Shown here: in pieces, positions 12,724 through 17,786 of the stretch
How the letters are laid out: every line of letters begins with the position of its first letter
Numbering within the stretch: the stretch's first letter is position 1
Source: Bacteroidetes bacterium UBA6183
GTDB taxonomy: Bacteria > Bacteroidota > Bacteroidia > UKL13-3
Direction: 5' to 3'
DNA length: 17,786 nucleotides
Assembly: GCA_002422865.1 (NCBI GenBank)
Contig: DITN01000024.1
Coordinates: forward strand, 64,173 to 81,958
Made by a program: the position numbers and the translations under genes
The notes under the pieces: model-generated
Seen by the model: only the letters and a program-made list of their open reading frames with translations
Database searches by the model: none
What the model was told of the DNA's origin: nothing

Positions 12724-14592
12724 ATGAGCACGCACACAGCACACACAGATGGAGCACACCATGACGCTCATGATCATGGCCATCACCACGAGACATTCAT
12801 AAGCAAGTATGTTTTCTCGATGGACCACAAAATGATTGCGAAGCAATTCCTAATCACCGGTATCATTATGGGAGTAATTGGTATGAGTATGTCATTAATC
12901 TTCCGTTTACAATTGGCTTACCCCGACATGAAGTTTCCTTTCTTGGAAAGCATCATTGGTCAATGGGGTAAAGATGGTAAACTAGACCCTAACTTCTACT
13001 TGGCTTTAATTACCATCCACGGTACAATCATGGTGTTTTATGTACTTACTGCGGGTTTAAGTGGTACATTCTCAAACTTACTTATTCCATTACAAGTAGG
13101 TGCTCGTGATATGGCTTCGCCTTTCATGAACATGCTTTCATACTGGTTCTTTTTCTTGTCTTCAGTAGTGTTATTATCTTCACTATTTGTTGATGGTGGT
13201 CCTGCTTCAGCAGGTTGGACAGTGTATCCACCTTTATCGGCTTTACCTAAAGCCATTCCGGGTTCGGGTACGGGTATGACGTTGTGGTTAGTAGCTATTA
13301 TTCTTTTTATCGCATCTTCATTATTAGGTGGTATTAACTACATCACCACCGTATTAAACATGCGTACAAAAGGTATGAAAATGACCCGTTTACCTTTAAC
13401 CATTTGGGCATTTTTAATTACTGCGGTATTAGGTTTATTATCATTCCCTGTATTATTAGGCGCAGGTTTGTTGTTAATTTTCGACCGTAGTTTTGGTACA
13501 AGTTTCTATTTAAACGAAATTGTTGCTGAATTAGCCGGAGGTATTGAGCGTGTAGGTGGTAGTCCTGTGTTATACCAACATTTATTCTGGTTCTTAGGTC
13601 ACCCTGAAGTATATATTATTTTGTTACCTGCATTAGGTATCACATCAGAAGTAATTGCCACCAACTCACGTAAACCAATCTTCGGTTACCGTGCAATGAT
13701 TGGCTCTATCTTAGCTATCGCATTCTTATCGTTTATAGTATGGGGTCACCATATGTTTGTTACCGGTATGAATCCGTTCTTAGGTTCGGTATTTATGTTG
13801 GGTACATTAATTATTGCGGTTCCATCTGCAGTAAAAACATTTAACTACATGGCAACCTTATGGAAAGGTAACTTACAGTTAACTCCTGCTATGATGTTTG
13901 CTATAGGTTTGGTTTCATTCTTCATCTCAGGAGGTTTAACCGGTATTTACCTAGGTAACGCTGCATTAGATATTAACTTACACGATACTTATTTCGTTGT
14001 TGCCCACTTCCACTTGGTAATGGGTAGTGCTGCCATATTTGGTATGATGAGTGGTATTTACCACTGGTATCCGAAAATGTTTGGCCGTATGATGAATAAC
14101 ACATTGGGTTATTTACATTTCTGGTTAACTCTAATTTCAGCGTATTGCGTATTCTTCCCAATGCACTTTATGGGCTTGGCCGGTGTACCACGCAGGTATT
14201 ATGCAAACACAGCTTACGATCAGTTTGATGTGTTTATCGATATGAACCAATTTGTAACCATTGCGGCTATTGTTGGTGGTGCTGCACAAATTTTATTCTT
14301 GGTTAACTTCTTCGGAAGTATTTACAGAGGTAAACGTGCTCCACAAAACCCATGGCACTCTAACACATTAGAGTGGACTGCTCCTGTAGAGCATATACAT
14401 GGTAACTGGCCGGGTGATATTCCTTATGTATATCGTTGGCCATATGATTATAGCAAACCAGGTGCTGAGTTGGATTACATCCCTCAAAATGTTCCTGACT
14501 CAGATCAAAACGACCCTTTGGATGAACCAAAAGCAGTTCATTTTGATTTGAAAAACACTACCTTACCATTGGTAGAAACAAAAGAAGCATAA
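12724..14592 (+). CDS. coxA: Cytochrome c oxidase subunit I, aa3-type
   Basis: The 622-residue catalytic subunit of a heme-copper oxidase that reduces O2 to water and pumps protons. Heme and CuB ligands are all visible: His99 and His430 for heme a, His428 for heme a3, and His293, His342 and His343 for CuB. The GHPEVY motif carries E295 and the crosslinked Tyr297, which indicates an A1-type oxidase. Lys371 in VPSAVK matches the K-channel lysine. Around 12 membrane helices are present. The first 24 residues form a histidine-rich segment (9 His), seen in many Bacteroidetes CoxA proteins and possibly a metal-binding tail. The start is the ATG at 12724. It lies between coxB and ctaA in the operon. 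High expression is likely but not shown. Confidence 0.97.
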   Translation: MSTHTAHTDGAHHDAHDHGHHHETFISKYVFSMDHKMIAKQFLITGIIMGVIGMSMSLIFRLQLAYPDMKFPFLESIIGQWGKDGKLDPNFYLALITIHGTIMVFYVLTAGLSGTFSNLLIPLQVGARDMASPFMNMLSYWFFFLSSVVLLSSLFVDGGPASAGWTVYPPLSALPKAIPGSGTGMTLWLVAIILFIASSLLGGINYITTVLNMRTKGMKMTRLPLTIWAFLITAVLGLLSFPVLLGAGLLLIFDRSFGTSFYLNEIVAELAGGIERVGGSPVLYQHLFWFLGHPEVYIILLPALGITSEVIATNSRKPIFGYRAMIGSILAIAFLSFIVWGHHMFVTGMNPFLGSVFMLGTLIIAVPSAVKTFNYMATLWKGNLQLTPAMMFAIGLVSFFISGGLTGIYLGNAALDINLHDTYFVVAHFHLVMGSAAIFGMMSGIYHWYPKMFGRMMNNTLGYLHFWLTLISAYCVFFPMHFMGLAGVPRRYYANTAYDQFDVFIDMNQFVTIAAIVGGAAQILFLVNFFGSIYRGKRAPQNPWHSNTLEWTAPVEHIHGNWPGDIPYVYRWPYDYSKPGAELDYIPQNVPDSDQNDPLDEPKAVHFDLKNTTLPLVETKEA

Positions 14593-14625
14593 CATAAATC
14601 GTAGTATTTAGCACTGCTAAGTAAA

Positions 14626-15600
14626 ATGATAAACAATCAATTAAAATCAGAAAGAAGATTCAGACGGTTTGGTATACTTACTATCGCCTCTGTCTTCTTT
14701 TTGATTTTTGTTGGAGGGCTGGTTCGCAGCACGGGTAGTGGAATGGGTTGTCCTGATTGGCCAAAGTGTTTCGGGCAATGGGTTCCACCATCACACGTAA
14801 GCGAATTACCCGAAAATTACAGAGAGTTGTTTAAAACATCAACCCATGAAGTAGCGGAATTTGACGTTTACAAAACATGGACCGAATATATAAATAGATT
14901 AATTGGTGTAACAACCGGGTTATTTATAGCACTCACTGTATTTTTTGCAATACCTTATCTTAAAACCAACCCAGCGGTATTTTGGCTAAGTTTTTTAGCG
15001 TTGATACTTACCGGATTTCAAGGTTGGATTGGAGCCAAGGTGGTTGCAACAAACTTGGCACATTGGATGGTAACCATTCACATGGTTATAGCCTTGGTTA
15101 TTGTTGGATTGTTAATATACACCATAACCAAATCGCAACAATTTGATGTGTTTCAGTTAAACAACGATCGTTCATTGAAGTTGATTATGATTGCAGTACT
15201 TATTGTTTCTGCAATTCAAACCGTAAGTGGAACACAAGTTAGAGAAAACGTGGATGCTGTAGCGCTTGTTGCCGGAGAACAAAACAGAGCCCATTTGGTT
15301 GAGTTACTTGGTAACACGTTTAAATTTCACAGAACATTCTCTGCTGTTAGTGCCTTACTTACCTTACTTGTGGTTTATAAATTCAGGCTAGCTTTCGAAA
15401 GAAACAGCATTATTTATAAATCAGTATTAGCACTGTTACTACTAATAGCTGCACAAATACTAAGCGGTAAAGTATTGGATAACCTTGGTTTCCCGGCTCA
15501 AATGCAAAGTGTACACTTATTTGTGGGCAGTTTAATTTGTGGTGTTCAACTATTTATAACCATCGTTTTATTTTCACGAGTAAAAACAGTTACTGCATAA
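14626..15600 (+). CDS. ctaA: Heme A synthase
   Basis: A CtaA/COX15 protein of 324 residues with about eight membrane helices. It oxidises the methyl group of heme O to give heme A for CoxA. The first loop carries C42 and C48 (GCPDWPKC), the redox cysteine pair of many bacterial CtaA enzymes; I see no second Cys pair in the later loop. Conserved His152, His235 and His297 are present. The position that holds the first heme-binding His in the B. subtilis enzyme (EYSHR) reads EYINR here, with Asn90. It follows coxA after 33 bases and precedes ctaB, so the operon makes both the oxidase and its heme. ATG start at 14626. Confidence 0.93.
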   Translation: MINNQLKSERRFRRFGILTIASVFFLIFVGGLVRSTGSGMGCPDWPKCFGQWVPPSHVSELPENYRELFKTSTHEVAEFDVYKTWTEYINRLIGVTTGLFIALTVFFAIPYLKTNPAVFWLSFLALILTGFQGWIGAKVVATNLAHWMVTIHMVIALVIVGLLIYTITKSQQFDVFQLNNDRSLKLIMIAVLIVSAIQTVSGTQVRENVDAVALVAGEQNRAHLVELLGNTFKFHRTFSAVSALLTLLVVYKFRLAFERNSIIYKSVLALLLLIAAQILSGKVLDNLGFPAQMQSVHLFVGSLICGVQLFITIVLFSRVKTVTA

Positions 15601-15620
15601 AAAGCATAACAAACAAAAAA

Positions 15621-16520
15621 TTGGAAAACATAAGCCAACATCAAGTCATCGCAGTTAGTAGCTTTAAGCAAAAAGTAACCGACTACAACCAATTGGTTAA
15701 AACACGTTTAACTTTTTTGGTGGTATTATCGGCTGCAATTACTTATGCCACCGCTGCATTTAACCAAGGCATTATTTGGTTTGATATGTTTATACTTATT
15801 GTTGGAGGTACTTTGGTTACCGGTTCATCAAACGGTATCAACCAAATTATAGAAAAAAACTTCGATAAGTTAATGGTGCGCACAGCCAACCGTCCTGTAG
15901 CAACAAACCGCATGAGTACTACCGAAGCCGGTATTGCAAGTGCATTAATGGGAATTGCAGGGGTATTGTTAATGGGTTATTTCTTAAATCCATTAGCCGG
16001 TGGTATTGCCGCATTGTCATTGGTACTGTATGCATTCATCTATACACCGATGAAACGCATCTCCCCTATCTCGGTTTTTATTGGTGCTTTTCCCGGTGCA
16101 TTGCCTGTACTTATTGGTTATACCGCTTTTAGTGGCGCTTTAACCTACGAAGCATTGATATTATTCGGAGTTCAATTCTTTTGGCAGTTTCCTCACTTTT
16201 GGAGTATCGCATGGATTTTAGATGACGACTACAAACGTGCAGGATTCAAAATGCTACCTACTTACGCAAAAGATAAAAAATCAGCATTAATTACCTTAGC
16301 TTTTACCATTTGTTTATTACCAATTGGTTTAATGCCAACATTTGAAGGTTTTACCGGATTGATATCTGGTATTATAGCCATTGCAGGTGGTTTAATGTTA
16401 AGTTATTTTGCGTTTAGATTATACATTACCTGTGATAATAAAGATGCAAAGCGATTGATGTTTGCATCATTCTTATACTTGCCTTTGGTACAATTCGCAT
16501 ACTTATTTGATAAAATATAA
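15621..16520 (+). CDS. ctaB: Protoheme IX farnesyltransferase (heme O synthase)
   Basis: CtaB/COX10/CyoE, a UbiA-superfamily membrane prenyltransferase of about 299 residues that farnesylates heme B to heme O. The first Asp-rich region has N71-GIN and NFD82 with R87 and R91 (MVRTANRP), and the second region reads DDDYKRAGFKMLPT. About eight hydrophobic segments follow. The start is uncertain. TTG at 15621 follows the ctaA stop by 20 bases and gives a normal N-terminus before the DYNQLVKTRLTF segment. The first in-frame ATG lies too far inside, and an earlier TTG at 15537 would overlap ctaA by 64 bases. TTG at 15621 is therefore the best choice, but a few codons either way are possible. Confidence 0.92.
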   Translation: MENISQHQVIAVSSFKQKVTDYNQLVKTRLTFLVVLSAAITYATAAFNQGIIWFDMFILIVGGTLVTGSSNGINQIIEKNFDKLMVRTANRPVATNRMSTTEAGIASALMGIAGVLLMGYFLNPLAGGIAALSLVLYAFIYTPMKRISPISVFIGAFPGALPVLIGYTAFSGALTYEALILFGVQFFWQFPHFWSIAWILDDDYKRAGFKMLPTYAKDKKSALITLAFTICLLPIGLMPTFEGFTGLISGIIAIAGGLMLSYFAFRLYITCDNKDAKRLMFASFLYLPLVQFAYLFDKI

Positions 16521-16525
16521 CAAAT

Positions 16526-17107
16526 ATGATGGCAACAGTTAAACAACAAAACTTAAACGACACACCTCCAATAATTAATCCAACCAAGTTCGTTGTTTGG
16601 TTATTAATAGTAGCGAGTGTAATGCTTTTTGCCAGTTTTACCAGTGCATACATTGTACGCAGGGGTGAAGGCAATTGGTTATTATTTGATATTCCTTCCC
16701 TTTTTGCTTACAGTACCGTTATTGTAGTTTTAAGCAGTGCCGCCATACAATGGGCATACCGCGCTGCAAAACGCGATGAATTGGGTCAGGTTAAAATTTC
16801 ATTATTGGTAACCTTATTGTTGGGTGTTGCGTTTTGCATTAGCCAATGGTTAGGCTGGAAAGCCCTTGTTGCCAATAATGTTCATTTTGTAGGTAATCCA
16901 TCAGAGTCGTTCTTTTACGTCATATCAGGTGTGCATTTGGCGCACATGGTAGGAGGAATGATATTTTTATTGGTGGTAATTGGAAAAGCTTTAAATTCAA
17001 ACGTACACAAAAAGAATATATTAAGTTTAAACCTATGCGTAACCTACTGGCACTTTTTAGGTGCTGCATGGATTTATCTTTACTTTTTCTTATTGTTGAA
17101 TAGATAA
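16526..17107 (+). CDS. coxC: Cytochrome c oxidase subunit III, first copy
   Basis: A 193-residue protein with five hydrophobic membrane segments and the subunit III hallmarks near the end: a GVHLAHMVGG helix and the final YWHFLGAAWIYLYFF helix. Subunit III stabilises the catalytic core and proton uptake and carries no metal. The short form (five helices) is normal in Bacteroidetes, where two such genes often occur side by side. The gene follows ctaB after 5 bases; two ATGs in tandem (16526 and 16529) leave the exact start open by one codon. A second, related gene starts 30 bases downstream. Confidence 0.9.
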   Translation: MMATVKQQNLNDTPPIINPTKFVVWLLIVASVMLFASFTSAYIVRRGEGNWLLFDIPSLFAYSTVIVVLSSAAIQWAYRAAKRDELGQVKISLLVTLLLGVAFCISQWLGWKALVANNVHFVGNPSESFFYVISGVHLAHMVGGMIFLLVVIGKALNSNVHKKNILSLNLCVTYWHFLGAAWIYLYFFLLLNR

Positions 17108-17137
17108 TATTTTAGAAATAACAGAACATCTCAATAT

Positions 17138-17786
17138 ATGGCAAACTCAGCTACTTTAACAACAGACACTAAAACACAATGGGGAGGCGGAAAGTCTCCA
17201 TTTAGCATTAGCTATGGTAAATTAATGATGTGGATCTTCTTGCTATCTGATGCATTCACATTCTCATCACTATTAGTTTCATACGGTTTTGTCCGTTACA
17301 GCTTTTCAGGCAATTTAGAAACGCCTTGGCCTTCTCCTGATATGGTGTTTAACCATTTCCCTTTTACTGATGCACACTTACCATTAATGTTCGTTAGTTT
17401 AATGACTTTCATTTTGATTTTCTCATCAGTAACCATGGTATTGGCTGTTGAAGCCGGTCACCGTATGGCAAAAAATGAAGTAGTTAAATACATGATTTTA
17501 ACCATTATTGGTGGCGCTGCTTTCCTTGGTTGTCAAGCTTGGGAATGGGCACACTTTATTCATGGTTCAAATCCTAAAACGTTAGCAGATGGAACTATAA
17601 TTGCTGGTGCAAACTTATTCCAAAACGAATACGGACCTGTGGCTTTTGCCGATTTGTTCTTTATTGTAACCGGTTTCCATGGGGTTCACGTATTTAGTGG
17701 CGTGGTGTTAAACATCGTTGTCCTTTTACAAACCATGAACGGAACGTTTGAAAAACGCGGTCATTATGAAATGGTTGAAAAAGTTG
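17138..17786 (+). CDS. Cytochrome c oxidase subunit III, second copy (cut by window end)
   Basis: ATG at 17138 opens a frame that runs off the right edge after 216 codons, so the C-terminus is not seen. The visible protein has several membrane segments (LMMWIFLLSDAFTFSSLLVS, LMFVSLMTFILIFSSV, MILTIIGGAAFLG) and the subunit III signatures QAWEWAHFIHG and TGFHGVHVFSGVV. It is longer and only distantly similar to the first copy. It lies 30 bases after the first subunit III gene and probably belongs to the same operon. A subunit IV gene often follows at this position in Bacteroidetes, but that lies beyond the window. Confidence 0.92.
   Translation, partial: MANSATLTTDTKTQWGGGKSPFSISYGKLMMWIFLLSDAFTFSSLLVSYGFVRYSFSGNLETPWPSPDMVFNHFPFTDAHLPLMFVSLMTFILIFSSVTMVLAVEAGHRMAKNEVVKYMILTIIGGAAFLGCQAWEWAHFIHGSNPKTLADGTIIAGANLFQNEYGPVAFADLFFIVTGFHGVHVFSGVVLNIVVLLQTMNGTFEKRGHYEMVEKV

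Noticed and set aside
15537..15620. 28-residue upstream extension of ctaB
   Set aside because: It overlaps the end of ctaA in another frame and does not resemble a CtaB N-terminus.
1..17786. CRISPR arrays, tRNA or rRNA genes, insertion sequences
   Set aside because: No regularly spaced repeats, no cloverleaf in the spacers, and no transposase or terminal inverted repeats were found by reading.

Overview
The window looks like the chromosome of a low-GC, aerobic member of the Bacteroidetes. Four things point there: a type IX secretion (T9SS) C-terminal sorting domain, many short Sec lipoproteins, several promoters of the Bacteroidetes type (TTG, about 20 bases, then TAnnTTTG or TAnnTTCG), and near absence of Shine-Dalgarno sequences. 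The genes look like ordinary chromosomal genes. I see no insertion sequence, prophage, CRISPR array, tRNA or rRNA.

Left block, minus strand (45-4256). Reading in the direction of transcription, it starts with a clear cobalamin riboswitch (about 4256-4112). This precedes a tight three-gene operon: a T9SS-sorted surface protein, a 63-residue cysteine-rich CWC-like protein, and a lipoprotein ending in a CX4CH cytochrome-like domain. A second promoter (2194-2163) then drives a 135-residue lipoprotein, a SCO1/SenC copper chaperone and a small lipoprotein cytochrome c. These three are joined by a 1-base gap and an ATGA overlap. A separate small lipoprotein gene lies at 45-527.

Middle block (4424-9816). 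A membrane fatty acid desaturase (+) and a Nudix hydrolase (-) converge on a strong two-way terminator. The Nudix gene is divergent from pyrE with only 7 bases between the start codons. Plus-strand genes follow: plsC, gatC (overlapping plsC by 17 bases), a secreted choice-of-anchor-L/OmpA protein, and aroE. An exported seven-bladed WD40 protein stands apart at 9954-11039.

Right block (11197-17786, continuing past the edge). This is an aa3-type cytochrome c oxidase operon: coxB with an N-terminal cytochrome c domain, coxA with a histidine-rich N-terminus, ctaA (heme A synthase), ctaB (heme O synthase), and two tandem subunit III genes, the second cut by the window end. CtaB and CtaA turn heme B into heme O and then heme A for CoxA. 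The SCO protein in the left block could supply copper for CoxB, although it lies about 9 kb away.

The most novel-looking part is the B12-riboswitch operon. It couples a T9SS surface protein to a cysteine-rich small protein and a heme-type lipoprotein, with no btuB in view. Most other genes are typical housekeeping genes.
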